Of a DNA stretch of 64,000 nt, positions 35,511 through 45,583 are shown in pieces. The DNA lies in contig NZ_CANMAO010000018.1 in the NCBI RefSeq assembly GCF_947495845.1, forward strand, positions 1-64,000, read 5' to 3'. The notes under the pieces are model-generated. The model was not told where the DNA came from and made no database searches. It saw only the letters and a list, made by a program, of their open reading frames with translations. Source of the DNA: an uncultured Endozoicomonas sp. (GTDB lineage Bacteria; Pseudomonadota; Gammaproteobacteria; Pseudomonadales; Endozoicomonadaceae). Every line of letters begins with the position of its first letter. The stretch's first letter is position 1. A program made the translations under genes and the position numbers.

Positions 35511-37325
35511 ATGAACTCCCCTCTGAACATGCATCTGATCAGCCTGATCCAGGAACGCGTCCAACGCCACCCAGAACAAGTGGCCATGCGCTTCGCCAGT
35601 GACTGTTCTGAGGATTGGAAGCAACTAAGCTGGCAACAACTGTCGGATAAAGTCTGCAAAACATCCCATGCACTGCTTCAGCAAAATCTGGGCGTTCAAG
35701 AAAAAGTCGGTATCTGGTCACAAAATATGCCCCAGTGGACGGTGGCGGATCTGGCCTGTCTTCAGGCGAGATTGGTTACGGTACCTCTCTACCCCACTAG
35801 CACCATTGAGCAGATTCGATACATTCTCGACGAAACAGAAGCTTCGCTGATCTTTGTGGGCGAAAAAGCTCAATACCTCGGAGCCGTTGAGCTGTTAAAC
35901 ACCCTGCCAAAGTTAAAGACAATTGTCGTTTTTGATGCATCTGTGGATATTTCAGACTGCCCTCATGCTATCCATTTCGATGAGTTTTTAAAACAGTTAA
36001 AACAGACTGAGACGACGGCAAACTTACAAGAGCGAATCGACAGCCGCTCCATGGATGATCTGTTTACGCTGATCTACACCTCTGGCACCACCGGTGAGCC
36101 CAAAGGCGTCATGCTGGATTATTCCAACCTTGCTGCCAGTTTTCAGGGTCATGACCAAATCATTCATCTGGACAGCTTGGACACATCACTGTGCTTCCTG
36201 CCACTGAGCCATATTTTTGAACGTGGCTGGACCTATTACGTCCTGATTCGCGGTGCTACCAACGTATACCTGAAAGACCCGCAGCAGGTCAGTGAAGCTT
36301 TGAAAACCGTTAAACCAACGGTGCTTTGCTCTGTGCCGCGACTGTTTGAAAAAATCTACACCATGGTTAACAGTAAAGTGTCGTCTGCACCGTTTATCCG
36401 TCGTCTGATTTTCAACTCTGCCCTGAAGGCAGGCCTTTCTCACATGGATTACAAACGCCGTGGAGAGACACCACCGGCATATCTGCAAAAGCTAAATGCC
36501 ATTGCGGATAAAATGGTGTTCAGCAAAATCCGCGACGGTCTTGGTGGCAAGATTCGCTTTATGCCCTGTGGCGGCGCAAGGCTTGATGATGATATTAACC
36601 GTTTTTTCCATGCCATTGGTGTGGATGTCAAAGTCGGCTACGGTATGACCGAAACCGTTGCCACCGTCACTTGCTTCCGCGATACCGAATTTGAATTTGG
36701 CTCTTGTGGCACGCCACTGCCCGGCACTCAGGTGCGCATCGGTGAAGAAGGCGAAATTCAGGTGAAAGGTGGAACCGTGATGAAAGGCTACTACAAAAAG
36801 CCTGAAGACACGGCTGAAACCTTTACTGCTGACGGTTGGCTCCGCACGGGTGATGCCGGTCTGATTGATGAAAATGGCGCCCTGCGCATGACGGAACGCA
36901 TTAAGGAACTGATGAAGACGTCTAACGGCAAATACATTGCGCCTCAATATATTGAGGGCACCCTCAGTAAAGATCGCTTTATTGAACAGATTGCCATTGT
37001 CGCCGATGCCCGAAACTATGTGACCGCCCTGATTGTTCCCGCTTTTGAAGCTCTGGAAGAGCACGCCAAGGCGCTTAACCTGAAGTACCAAAATCATAAG
37101 GAACTGATTCAACACAGCAGCATCCAGGCATTAATTGAAGAGCGACTGAGCCAAGTACAGAATAGTCTGGCCAAGTTCGAGCAAGTAAAAAAGTTCACCC
37201 TGCTACCAAAAGAGTTCTCTATTGAGATGGGGGAAATCACCCCCACTCTGAAACTTCGCCGTAAAATCATCATGGAACGTTTCAAGAAAGAAATTGAAGC
37301 CATGTACTCATCGGCAAAAGCCTGA
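35511..37325 (+). CDS. Long-chain acyl-CoA synthetase (AMP-forming)
   Basis: A 604-residue AMP-binding enzyme that activates long-chain fatty acids to acyl-CoA. The P-loop signature LIYTSGTTGEPKG lies near 185-197, the GYGMTET motif follows, and TGDAG and KTSNGKYIAPQYIEG segments close the adenylating core. It resembles the FadD15/ACSL-like group rather than E. coli FadD. The frame opens with TTG 24 bases earlier, but the ATG giving MNSPLNMHLIS seems the better start; neither has a strong ribosome binding site. It is monocistronic and ends in a strong terminator. Confidence 0.9.
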   Translation: MNSPLNMHLISLIQERVQRHPEQVAMRFASDCSEDWKQLSWQQLSDKVCKTSHALLQQNLGVQEKVGIWSQNMPQWTVADLACLQARLVTVPLYPTSTIEQIRYILDETEASLIFVGEKAQYLGAVELLNTLPKLKTIVVFDASVDISDCPHAIHFDEFLKQLKQTETTANLQERIDSRSMDDLFTLIYTSGTTGEPKGVMLDYSNLAASFQGHDQIIHLDSLDTSLCFLPLSHIFERGWTYYVLIRGATNVYLKDPQQVSEALKTVKPTVLCSVPRLFEKIYTMVNSKVSSAPFIRRLIFNSALKAGLSHMDYKRRGETPPAYLQKLNAIADKMVFSKIRDGLGGKIRFMPCGGARLDDDINRFFHAIGVDVKVGYGMTETVATVTCFRDTEFEFGSCGTPLPGTQVRIGEEGEIQVKGGTVMKGYYKKPEDTAETFTADGWLRTGDAGLIDENGALRMTERIKELMKTSNGKYIAPQYIEGTLSKDRFIEQIAIVADARNYVTALIVPAFEALEEHAKALNLKYQNHKELIQHSSIQALIEERLSQVQNSLAKFEQVKKFTLLPKEFSIEMGEITPTLKLRRKIIMERFKKEIEAMYSSAKA

Positions 37326-37333
37326 TCAAAACT

Positions 37334-37362
37334 AAAAGGCACCCATAGGTGCCTTTTCTTTA
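37334..37362. terminator. Bidirectional terminator, acyl-CoA ligase and SulP
   Basis: AAAAGGCACC, loop CATA and GGTGCCTTTT form a perfect ten-base stem followed by CTTT. It lies between two convergent genes and serves the acyl-CoA synthetase; on the other strand a shorter U run could stop the SulP transcript. Confidence 0.88.
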
Positions 37363-37371
37363 TCTTGGAAT

Positions 37372-39099
37372 TTAATCGACGGTTCTTAACTCAACCAATG
37401 TTTCTATCAGTGTTGGGTAAAACTTAACAACCCCGTCTTCAGGGTCTACACCTGCCCTTGCCAGTGCTTTTAACGGCTGAAATTGCAAGTCACAAATCAT
37501 CAAATAACACTGATTCTGACGACAATGTTCAATAAAACGCAGCAGCCCAGAAAGGCCACCTGCATCGAGAATATACACATTCTCCATTTGCAGAATAATC
37601 TGTCGTTTATTGTCACCGAGGCGTTTCACCTCACCAAACACATGATCTGCAGCCGCAAAGAAAACAGGCCCCTCGATTCTCAAAACAACCGTCTCCTGCC
37701 CCAGTTCCTCAGCTACAAATCGTGGATCATTCGTCACATCTCTCACATGGATCATCTCGGCGACTTCTTTCATAAACAGTAACGAAGCCAGCACCACACC
37801 CACAGAAATAGCGATGACCATATCGAAGATGACTGTCAGAAAAAAACAAACCAGGAAAACGGTCACATCGCTTTTCGGCGCCGTTTTCAGTAGATGGACC
37901 GCCTTTGGCGCCTCACTCATATTCCAGGCCACTACTAACAGCAGTGCAGCCATGGCAGACATGGGGATAAACGACAAAATGCCTGTTAATGCCAATAAAG
38001 CCAGCAAGACCACCAGCGCATGAATCATCCCCGCAATAGGGCTTTGCCCACCAGACTTCACATTAGCCGCAGAACGGGCAATGGCAGCCGTTGCCGGAAT
38101 ACCACCAAAGAAAGGGCTGACAATGTTGCCAATGCCCTGTCCCAGCAGTTCACTGTTAGTGCTGTGTCGTGTACTTGTCATACCATCCAACACCACTGCA
38201 CAGAGCAGTGATTCAATGGCACCTAACATCGCTATCGCAAAGGCTGAAGGCAGAAGCGCCTGAATTAATGACCAGCTGATCGTTACCGGCTCACCATCTG
38301 CCCCCGGTTGCAACCACGGCCACTGAAACTCCGGCGGCAGCGGTGGAATTCCCATACCAGTTGAGCCATCCGCCATCAGGTAATGAAAACGACTGCCAAT
38401 GGTGGCCACATCATACCCCTGGCTTCCCAACACAATCGCCACAAGGCTCCCCAGAATCACCGCCGGTAAGTGTGCCGGTACTGGCAGCTTGAACCTTGGC
38501 CATAACAACATGACGATCAATGTCGCACCAGCCACCAGCACACTTGGCCAGTGAGCATCAGGTAAGCCATTAGCGATTAACGCGACTTTTTCCCAATAAT
38601 GCTCTGGCAACGAACCCAGCGATAAACCGAAATAATCCGGCAGTTGTAACGTTGCAATCACCACACCAATACCCGCGGTAAAGCCGAGAGTAATGGATTC
38701 CGGAATGTATTGAATTAAACGACCAAGTCGCATTAATGCCATCAGTACCAGAATAACGCCGGACATGACGGTAGCCAGCAGAAGGCCTGCCAGCCCATGC
38801 TGTTCCGCAATGGGAAACAACAGCACGACAAAAGCAGCGGTAGGCCCGGAGATGCTGTAACGGGAACCTCCCAGCAACGCAATAATAAAACCGCTGATAA
38901 TTGCCGTATACAATCCATATTGCGGCGCAACACCACTGGCAATGGCCAATGCCATGGATAGCGGTATGGCAATGATACCGACCGTTAAACCTGCAAGAAG
39001 GTCTTTGGCAAAGCGACTTTGGGAATATTTATCAGTAATACACGACTGAATAAAGGCATGACATAACTTCAACGATGTCAGATGAGCACGATGTGGCAC
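37372..39099 (-). CDS. SulP-family anion transporter with STAS domain
   Basis: A 575-residue transporter of the SulP/SLC26 family. The membrane domain (about 30-440) shows GLTVGIIAIPLSMALAIASGV and SISGPTAAFVVLLFP. A C-terminal STAS domain (about 445-570) contains IILQMENVYILDAGGLSGL. Substrates in the family include sulfate and bicarbonate; the sequence alone does not decide. The start is GTG with AAGG nine bases upstream. No carbonic anhydrase gene is adjacent. Confidence 0.9.
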   Translation of the reverse strand: MPHRAHLTSLKLCHAFIQSCITDKYSQSRFAKDLLAGLTVGIIAIPLSMALAIASGVAPQYGLYTAIISGFIIALLGGSRYSISGPTAAFVVLLFPIAEQHGLAGLLLATVMSGVILVLMALMRLGRLIQYIPESITLGFTAGIGVVIATLQLPDYFGLSLGSLPEHYWEKVALIANGLPDAHWPSVLVAGATLIVMLLWPRFKLPVPAHLPAVILGSLVAIVLGSQGYDVATIGSRFHYLMADGSTGMGIPPLPPEFQWPWLQPGADGEPVTISWSLIQALLPSAFAIAMLGAIESLLCAVVLDGMTSTRHSTNSELLGQGIGNIVSPFFGGIPATAAIARSAANVKSGGQSPIAGMIHALVVLLALLALTGILSFIPMSAMAALLLVVAWNMSEAPKAVHLLKTAPKSDVTVFLVCFFLTVIFDMVIAISVGVVLASLLFMKEVAEMIHVRDVTNDPRFVAEELGQETVVLRIEGPVFFAAADHVFGEVKRLGDNKRQIILQMENVYILDAGGLSGLLRFIEHCRQNQCYLMICDLQFQPLKALARAGVDPEDGVVKFYPTLIETLVELRTVD

Positions 39100-39225
39100 G
39101 GGAAACGCCTTGATACTTCAAAAAGGGTAAGAGTTTGTTAACAAGAAAGGTTTTGCAGCACTATTGCACAATGATAACCCCTTCCATAGAATTTGCAGAC
39201 TAATTTTGGCTGGCCTGATGAAACC

Positions 39226-39732
39226 ATGCAGCAATATAATTTTACCTATAACGATATTCACAACACCATCTGCAAGGCAGCCAAGGTGATTAGAGAGCAG
39301 GATTACGCCCCTGATTACTTGCTCGCTATTGGTGGCGGCGGTTTAATTCCTGCCCGCATCATGCGTACATTTATCAATCGCCCTATCCTGACCGTAGCGC
39401 TGTCCAGATACAGCGATGAGATTGGCACAGCCCCCGCAAGCACACCCATCAAACTTCAATGGTTGGAAACAGATATTAACCTGGCGGGCAAGAAGATCTT
39501 GGTGGTGGATGAAGTGGACGACGAACGGACAACACTGGAATACACGCTGCAACATTTGATGGAAACCCATCCGGATGCTGAGTTTTCAGCCTTTGTCGTA
39601 CATAACAAAAAGAAAGCCAAAAAAGGTAAGCTGCCCGAAGGTATGAAACACTTTTTTGCTGGCGAAGAGATTGAAGATTACTGGATCAATTACGCTTGGG
39701 ATGCTGAAAATATTGATGCTTTTGCACAATAA
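39226..39732 (+). CDS. Purine-type phosphoribosyltransferase
   Basis: A 168-residue protein with the type I phosphoribosyltransferase fold. The PRPP-binding loop reads ILVVDEVDDERTTLEY near 98-112, where the usual Thr-Gly is altered to Glu-Arg. It resembles eukaryotic-like xanthine/hypoxanthine-type salvage enzymes more than E. coli Hpt. I start it at MQQYNFTYNDIH; a TTG 33 bases earlier is less likely. Its stop codon stands at the border of a palindromic repeat, copy B. Substrate not assigned. Confidence 0.82.
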   Translation: MQQYNFTYNDIHNTICKAAKVIREQDYAPDYLLAIGGGGLIPARIMRTFINRPILTVALSRYSDEIGTAPASTPIKLQWLETDINLAGKKILVVDEVDDERTTLEYTLQHLMETHPDAEFSAFVVHNKKKAKKGKLPEGMKHFFAGEEIEDYWINYAWDAENIDAFAQ

Positions 39733-39892
39733 GTACCCAACCATATGAAATCATATTTTCTGACTCATTGATCAGACCCTCTGACTGCGTTGCAACTCTG
39801 GTCACATAGCTCGCTATGCTCCCGCCGTTGCGCCTTGCAGAGAACCTGATCAACAAGCCAGAAATATTCGATTCCATATGGCCGGGTACTTA
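39730..39892 (+). repeat. MITE-like palindromic repeat, copy B
   Basis: Differs from copy A at only two of 163 positions and lies in the opposite orientation. It has the same TA flanks and AGTACCC / GGGTACT ends. The element begins at the stop codon of the phosphoribosyltransferase (the T and A of TAA are the target TA), which suggests insertion exactly at the gene end; the sequence without the element would also read TAA. It separates the transferase from aroC. Confidence 0.88.
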
Positions 39893-39902
39893 AGCAGACA
39901 TA

Positions 39903-39928
39903 AAAAAGGCTTCGAAAGAAGCCTTTTT
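39903..39928 (-). terminator. Rho-independent terminator after aroC
   Basis: AAAAAGGCTTC, GAAA loop and GAAGCCTTTTT form a perfect stem with A/U flanks on both strands, 15 bases past the aroC stop. Confidence 0.92.
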
Positions 39929-39942
39929 ATTATTAAGTTGGC

Positions 39943-41025
39943 TTAAATAACAGGCGCCGGACTGACGACATCGGCATTCTGCGCGCGGTGTCGCATGAAG
40001 TGATCCATCAAAGTGATCGCCATCATAGCTTCCGCAATGGGCACACCACGAATACCAACACAGGGATCATGACGCCCTTTTGTCACCACTTCCATCGCTT
40101 CTCCTTGCATATTAATGGAGCGGCCCGGTGTGGTGATACTGGAAGTGGGTTTGAAGGCAAGATGAGCAACCAGGTCTTGACCTGAGCTAATCCCGCCCAG
40201 CGTTCCACCGCTGTGGTTGGAGAGAAAACCTTCTGGCGTCAGTTCATCCCGATGCTCGGTGCCCGTCTGGGCAACGCAGTCAAAACCGTCACCAATCTCA
40301 ACGCCTTTCACCGCATTAATGCTCATCAGACTGTGGGCTAAATCCGCATCCAGACGATCAAAGACAGGCTCACCCAAGCCCGGCGGCACACCGGTGGCTT
40401 TTACCGAAATCCGGGCACCGCAGGAGTTCCCCTCAGTGCGCAGATTAGTAATCAGCTCTTCCATCTCCTTCACTTTGGCAGCATCCGGAGAGAAAAACGG
40501 ATTATTTCTGATCTCAGCAGCATCAAACTGCTCGATCTTTACCGGGCCAATTTGCGACAACCAACCCAGAATTTCAATGCCCTGAGTGCGGAGAAACTTT
40601 TTGGCAATGGCACCCGCCGCTACCCGCATCGCGGTTTCACGAGCCGATGAGCGACCACCGCCCCGATAATCACGAACACCATATTTATGGGTGTAGGTGT
40701 AGTCAGCATGGCCGGGGCGAAAAAGATCCTTAATGGCGGAATAATCTTTTGAACGTTGATCCTGATTTTCAATCAACAACCCAATGGGGGCTCCAGTGGT
40801 GACACCTTCAAAGACACCAGAGAGAATCTTTACCTGATCCGGTTCCCGACGTTGAGTTGTGAACTTCGAAGTGCCTGGCTTACGACGATCCAGGTCACCC
40901 TGAAGATCGGCCTCGGTTAATGGAATACCCGGAGGACAACCATCCACGATACAGCCCAGGGCGATACCATGGGACTCGCCAAACGTGGTCACCCTGAATA
41001 ATTGTCCAATACTATTTCCAGCCAT
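39943..41025 (-). CDS. aroC: Chorismate synthase
   Basis: A 360-residue FMN-dependent enzyme making chorismate from EPSP, the last step of the shikimate pathway. The three family signatures [19 protein letters not shown], the [23 protein letters not shown] segment and [20 protein letters not shown] near 330 are all present. Length matches the family. It follows prmB on the same strand, a common gammaproteobacterial arrangement. Confidence 0.97.
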   Translation of the reverse strand: MAGNSIGQLFRVTTFGESHGIALGCIVDGCPPGIPLTEADLQGDLDRRKPGTSKFTTQRREPDQVKILSGVFEGVTTGAPIGLLIENQDQRSKDYSAIKDLFRPGHADYTYTHKYGVRDYRGGGRSSARETAMRVAAGAIAKKFLRTQGIEILGWLSQIGPVKIEQFDAAEIRNNPFFSPDAAKVKEMEELITNLRTEGNSCGARISVKATGVPPGLGEPVFDRLDADLAHSLMSINAVKGVEIGDGFDCVAQTGTEHRDELTPEGFLSNHSGGTLGGISSGQDLVAHLAFKPTSSITTPGRSINMQGEAMEVVTKGRHDPCVGIRGVPIAEAMMAITLMDHFMRHRAQNADVVSPAPVI

Positions 41026-41106
41026 TTTTTATTCCAGCCATTTTAAACGATCTTTTTATTCTCTGAATAAGGAACTCTGGCTGGGAGTATACCAGCCATT
41101 CCAGCT

Positions 41107-42057
41107 TCAACGGGAGTTTAACTTGCTTTTAAACAGGGGCTGATAAGTTCTGCAATCTTCAGCAGACAACAGCATCACACCGTGCCCACCCTGCTCAAAA
41201 TCGGGCCAGATAAACGGCACCTCTGGGTATTCATCCCTTAAAGCCCAGTGACTGTTACCCACTTCCAGCACCAACAAACCGTCCTGATCGAGGAAATCCG
41301 CCGCTCTGGATAGAATTTCCCGGGCAAAATCCAAACCGTCGTCTCCGGCGGCCAAGCCAAGCTCAGGCTCATGGCCAAACTCTTCCGGCATATCCGACAT
41401 ATCTTCAGAATCCACATAAGGCGGATTACTGAGAATCAACTGATACTTGGGTGTTTCTGGCAACACATCCAGCGCTTCAAACATATCTGACGGGGTTGCC
41501 TGCACTCTGCCCCAAAGCTCATGCTGATCGATGTTAATCGTAGCCACTTCCAGAGCATCTGTGGAAATATCCAGCAAATCCACCATGGCTTCCGGAAATG
41601 CATGAGCAGCAGCAATACCGATACAACCAGAACCTGTGCACAAATCCATCACCCGGGTGACGTCAACATGATTACCCAGCCAGGGCTGGAATTCCTCAAG
41701 AATCAATTCCGCAATGGGCGAGCGAGGAACCAGAACCCGCTCATCCACATAAAACGGCATACCGCAGAACCAGGCCTGATTCACCAGATACGCCAGAGGC
41801 TTTCGAGTAGATACCCGTTGTCCAATTAAAGCAGCAAGCCGCTGACGTTCATTATCCGTCAAACGACAATCCAGATAACTCTCCGGCAAATCCCAGGGTA
41901 ACTGAAGAGACTGAAACGCAAGGTGTTGAGATTCGTCCAGTGCATTATCACTGCCGTGCCCAAAGAAAAGGCCGGCTTCATTGAAACGGGTGGCACCCCA
42001 GCGGATAAAATCTCGAATCGAGAACAAACCGTCGAACGACTCTGTGGAAAGGGTCAC
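41107..42057 (-). CDS. prmB: Ribosomal protein L3 N5-glutamine methyltransferase
   Basis: A 316-residue methyltransferase of the HemK/PrmB family that modifies a glutamine of ribosomal protein uL3. The AdoMet site VMDLCTGSGCIGIAAA lies near 141 and the catalytic LSNPPYVDSEDM near 211. The start is GTG with an excellent GAGGAG five bases upstream; an overlapping ATG would run into an immediate stop. It lies directly before aroC, the standard neighbour for prmB and the reason for preferring it to prmC. Confidence 0.93.
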   Translation of the reverse strand: MTLSTESFDGLFSIRDFIRWGATRFNEAGLFFGHGSDNALDESQHLAFQSLQLPWDLPESYLDCRLTDNERQRLAALIGQRVSTRKPLAYLVNQAWFCGMPFYVDERVLVPRSPIAELILEEFQPWLGNHVDVTRVMDLCTGSGCIGIAAAHAFPEAMVDLLDISTDALEVATINIDQHELWGRVQATPSDMFEALDVLPETPKYQLILSNPPYVDSEDMSDMPEEFGHEPELGLAAGDDGLDFAREILSRAADFLDQDGLLVLEVGNSHWALRDEYPEVPFIWPDFEQGGHGVMLLSAEDCRTYQPLFKSKLNSR

Positions 42058-42142
42058 ATTAACTCCTCAGGCTCTCAAACAATCAAGAACCCTTACTGCA
42101 TAAAAATGATGCCATTCTTTCTGGGTTAGCATCTGGGTTAGC

Positions 42143-42838
42143 TTAAGCAGGCACCAGCAAACCATCGTCAAGTCGCAGCGCCCGATCCATCTGGCTGGCA
42201 AAGGCCATATCATGGGTGACGACAATAAAACTGGTGGTCAACTGCTCACTCAGCGCTTTCATCAAGTCGTGAATCCTGGCTGCCGTATTTGGGTCCAGAT
42301 TGCCTGTTGGTTCATCCATCAACACCAGATCCGGCTCACCAACCAACGCCCGGGCAATTGCTACCCGCTGTCGTTCACCACCGGATAACTCTGACGGCTT
42401 GTGCGACATTCTGGGTTTTAAGCCAACCTGCTCAAGCATAGCTTCCGCCCTGAGGCGAGCCTCTTTCACCGACACCTCGCGACGAAGCAGCAAAGGCATC
42501 GCCACGTTTTCAAGAGCGGTGAACTCAGGCAACAGATGATGAAACTGATAGACAAAACCAAGATGTCGATTTCTCAATTCCCCCTGTCGGGTTTCAGACA
42601 GCTCGGATAATGCATGATTACAAACCAGCACTTCCCCTTGTGTTGGTTTATCCAGCCCAGCCAGTAACTGCAACAATGTCGTTTTACCGGAACCGGAAGA
42701 ACCAACAATAGCCACCCGTTCAGAAGGTTTTACATCCAGTTCAACACCGTTCAAAACCGTCAATTTTTCAGGGCCTTCGGAAAACTCTTTGATCAGGCTC
42801 CGGCATTGCAGAACCGATGTCGTTTCCATATTACTCAT
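42143..42838 (-). CDS. lolD: Lipoprotein-releasing ABC ATPase LolD
   Basis: A 231-residue ABC ATPase that powers release of outer-membrane lipoproteins from the inner membrane. Walker A is [16 protein letters not shown], the LolD-specific Q-loop region is [17 protein letters not shown], the signature is LSGGERQR, and Walker B is [12 protein letters not shown]. It overlaps the end of the upstream lolC-like gene by eight bases. Confidence 0.96.
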   Translation of the reverse strand: MSNMETTSVLQCRSLIKEFSEGPEKLTVLNGVELDVKPSERVAIVGSSGSGKTTLLQLLAGLDKPTQGEVLVCNHALSELSETRQGELRNRHLGFVYQFHHLLPEFTALENVAMPLLLRREVSVKEARLRAEAMLEQVGLKPRMSHKPSELSGGERQRVAIARALVGEPDLVLMDEPTGNLDPNTAARIHDLMKALSEQLTTSFIVVTHDMAFASQMDRALRLDDGLLVPA

Positions 42839-44075
42839 AGCGCAACGCCTCCGCTGGCTGTGTCCTTGATGCCCGCCAGGCCGGGTAAAGCGTGGCCAGA
42901 AAACTCATTAACAAACCCGAAATACTGATAACCGCCACATCACCCCACATCAATTCAGACGGCAGGTAACTGATAAAGTAGACGTCGGGGCTCAAGAAGT
43001 GGATACCCAACAATTTCTCCAATGCACCGACAATAGCGGACACATTCAGTGCGCCAGCAATACCAAGAGCAACGCCCAGCATCGTGCCAATCACACCAAT
43101 TAACGACCCTTGCACCATAAACACGCCCATGATCATTTTCGGGCTGGCGCCAAAGGTTCTGAGAATAGCGATATCGCCCTGCTTATCCGTTACTACCATG
43201 ACTAACGTTGACACAATATTGAAAGCAGCCACTGCTACAATCAGCGTCAGCAATAAACCCACCATGGTTTTTTCCATCTGGATCGCCTGGAATAAACGAC
43301 CATGGGTGCGCGTCCAGTCCTGCACGTAGTAGCGGCCAGGTAAATCAACGGCGACTTCCCAAGCCAGCCTTGGCGCTGAGAACAGGTCTTCCATTTTCAG
43401 GCGAATACCGGTGACACCTTCAGGAACCCTTAGGAAGCGGGCAAGATCCTGACGATTGGTGTAGGCAAGATTACCATCCACATCAGCACCCACAGAAAAG
43501 GTGCCGACCACCGTAAAACGTTTCAGCCGAGGCAGCACACCCGCAAGATTGACACTGGCTTCCGGCAGTACCATAGTGACTTTGTCGCCTACAGAAACCC
43601 CAAGGTAATTGGCCAGAATTTCACCCAGTAAAATCCCGAACTCGCCAGCGTGCAAATCATCCACTGAACCACGTTTCATATGATCTGCAATGATGGACAC
43701 TTCTTTTTCATAGGCCGGATCAATACCGTAAACCATGGTTCCCCGAACCAGATCACCGTTGGTTAACATGCCCTGAGCGTCCACAAAAGGCGCCGCAGCT
43801 TCAATGCCCTCTGTCTGAGGAATGGTATCCACAAGTTGCTGCCAGTCTTCAATACCACCCTGTGCCGACGTGATAGTGGCATGGGGCACCATGCCCAAGA
43901 CCCGCTGCTTCAGTTCACGGTCAAAGCCATTCATAACCGAAAGCACGATAATCAGCACCGACACACCCAGTGTCAGGCCCACCATCGAGGTACCGGAAAT
44001 AAACGAGATAAAATGATTTCGTCGCTTGGCGCGGGTATAGCGCAAGCCAATAAAAAACGATAATGGTCTAAACAT
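42831..44075 (-). CDS. lolC: Lipoprotein-releasing permease, LolC/LolF-like
   Basis: A 414-residue membrane subunit of the Lol exporter. One N-terminal helix (about 25-48), a large periplasmic domain and three C-terminal helices form an FtsX-type permease. The family [17 protein letters not shown] opening and the [18 protein letters not shown] hook-like region are present. A second permease gene (lolE) is not found here; lolD is followed directly by prmB. The subunit may therefore work as a homodimer, as described for LolF proteins, or lolE may lie elsewhere. Confidence 0.93.
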   Translation of the reverse strand: MFRPLSFFIGLRYTRAKRRNHFISFISGTSMVGLTLGVSVLIIVLSVMNGFDRELKQRVLGMVPHATITSAQGGIEDWQQLVDTIPQTEGIEAAAPFVDAQGMLTNGDLVRGTMVYGIDPAYEKEVSIIADHMKRGSVDDLHAGEFGILLGEILANYLGVSVGDKVTMVLPEASVNLAGVLPRLKRFTVVGTFSVGADVDGNLAYTNRQDLARFLRVPEGVTGIRLKMEDLFSAPRLAWEVAVDLPGRYYVQDWTRTHGRLFQAIQMEKTMVGLLLTLIVAVAAFNIVSTLVMVVTDKQGDIAILRTFGASPKMIMGVFMVQGSLIGVIGTMLGVALGIAGALNVSAIVGALEKLLGIHFLSPDVYFISYLPSELMWGDVAVISISGLLMSFLATLYPAWRASRTQPAEALRYE

Positions 44076-44283
44076 TGGTGTGCCAGTTATGCCTGTATCC
44101 TTTCAGTCGAAAAGAAAGCCCCAGTAAAGAAAGTGCCGGTAAAGGCGCCGCCAGCAAATCCGCCATTATGGCATAAAGCGGCGAGAATCCATCGGATCTT
44201 TTCCAAACAAATAACCTATTCCAAGTAGCAAGTAGGTCAAGCAGGTAGGGAATTGCCATAAAGCCCACAGTTCTGAACGCCAC
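44068..44283 (-). CDS. Doubtful small ORF upstream of lolC
   Basis: A 71-residue frame with a hydrophobic N-terminal half, overlapping the lolC start by eight bases. It matches nothing I recognise. Overlap and strand make coupled expression conceivable, but the composition (many Leu and Trp, ending in HNWHTNV) and lack of a clear ribosome binding site leave it more likely a spurious frame or a gene remnant. Confidence 0.25.
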   Translation of the reverse strand: MAFRTVGFMAIPYLLDLLATWNRLFVWKRSDGFSPLYAIMADLLAAPLPALSLLGLSFRLKGYRHNWHTNV

Positions 44284-44363
44284 CGGTCAGGAAATCTATC
44301 GTTCAACAATGGCTTAAGCTAAAGTACACGTCATATCAGAAGTAGAGACAAGGCAGGACTCTT

Positions 44364-44693
44364 ATGAATACACACTTCCTCACCAGACTTTTACTGACCG
44401 CCACTCTGGCCATCGCTTCCCATAGTGCTATTGCTGAAACCACTACCGTGACCTCCGGCGAAATACTGGTTCCTATTGGCAGTCAGTCTTCCGGGTTGCA
44501 AGCCAGCACACTTCCCACCCACGGCCAAACCATGACTGATGTACTGCAAACCTTTGGTAAGCCAGATACAAATGACACCATTGGCACGCCACCAATCTCC
44601 CGCTGGTCTTATACCGCCAAAAATATGACAGTTTACTTTGAAGGCAAACGGGTTCTGCGCACCGTTGTTCATCACTCTGTCGCAACGCCTTAG
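44364..44693 (+). CDS. Periplasmic BamE/SmpA-like small protein
   Basis: A 109-residue secreted protein. The signal peptide is cleaved after SAIAE-like AIA. The C-terminal part (GQTMTDVLQTFGKPDTNDTIGTPP...SRWSYTAKNMTVYFEGKRV) follows the BamE-like pattern of a helix, then G-x-P and a beta hairpin with W-x-Y. Such small periplasmic proteins are common in marine gammaproteobacteria and unstudied. Its stop overlaps the end of the convergent AraC gene by four bases. Confidence 0.75.
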   Translation: MNTHFLTRLLLTATLAIASHSAIAETTTVTSGEILVPIGSQSSGLQASTLPTHGQTMTDVLQTFGKPDTNDTIGTPPISRWSYTAKNMTVYFEGKRVLRTVVHHSVATP

Positions 44694-45583
44694 AGCAGTT
44701 TCTTTCGAAACTGCCCGGGCGGCATACCAAAGTAGCGCTGAAACGCTTCATAGAAGCGGCTCAGCGAACTAAATCCGCAATCAAAGCCAATCTCCCCAAT
44801 AGGCCGCTCACTGTCCAACAATAAAAGCTGCGCTTTCTGCAATCGCTGAAACTGAAGATATTGCTTGATCGACACCCCCATCACACTGGAAAAAAGATTC
44901 GTCGTGTAGTTGCGATGCAACCCCAGATGATTAGCGACATCTGCCGTTGAAATAGGATTATGCAGATTCTCACCAATAAAGCGCACCATAGTCGACACAT
45001 GATGGGCGCCTTTTACACGACCACTTCCCGGATGATCACCAGACCATTGCAGGCCAGCATCTGACTCGTCCGATACGGATTTAACCGCTTTAGGCGATTC
45101 CCAACCAACAATACTGATTCTTTTCAGCAACAACGCTATTTCACCCAGAATGATTTCCCGCAACTCAGGCAACGCTCGCTGATAATCATCAAACCAGTGT
45201 TGTAGTCGCGTGAGTAAATAATCATGCTCTGAATTCGCCAGCAACACCTGACCATTCATCACAGCCTGTCGCATGGTTTCTGAAAGCGACCATTGCAGGA
45301 ACTCTGGCAACGGCACATACAGGTTAAATAGCTTTCCTTCCCCTTCCAGGGCAATCAACCGGTGGGGCATATTCGCCCAGAAAAGCGCCAACCGGTTTTC
45401 CGGGATTTTCTGCATCCGACCATCAACAATGTACGTCGCTGAACAGCCAATCAGGTAGTTCAGCTCCACATGACCATGCACATGACTGCTGGACATCACG
45501 TAGGGTGCACGGTGCTCTATATAGAAAATATCGCCCTGAATATCCGCAATGGAGCCGGGCATGGCCACAACACCTTCTGTCAC
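44690..45583 (-). CDS. AraC-family transcriptional regulator
   Basis: A 297-residue regulator with an N-terminal cupin-like sensor (SSHVHGHVELNYLIGCSATYIVDGRM, near 30-60) and a C-terminal AraC double helix-turn-helix (about 195-295: ISTADVANHLGLHRNYTTNLFSSVMGVSIKQYLQ, then IGEIGFDCGFSSLSRFYEAFQRYFGMPPGQFRK). It resembles MelR-type sugar regulators. The GTG start has AAGGAAG nine bases upstream. It diverges from galETK, so it may control galactose genes in response to a sugar; that link is inference from position. Confidence 0.88.
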   Translation of the reverse strand: MTEGVVAMPGSIADIQGDIFYIEHRAPYVMSSSHVHGHVELNYLIGCSATYIVDGRMQKIPENRLALFWANMPHRLIALEGEGKLFNLYVPLPEFLQWSLSETMRQAVMNGQVLLANSEHDYLLTRLQHWFDDYQRALPELREIILGEIALLLKRISIVGWESPKAVKSVSDESDAGLQWSGDHPGSGRVKGAHHVSTMVRFIGENLHNPISTADVANHLGLHRNYTTNLFSSVMGVSIKQYLQFQRLQKAQLLLLDSERPIGEIGFDCGFSSLSRFYEAFQRYFGMPPGQFRKKLL

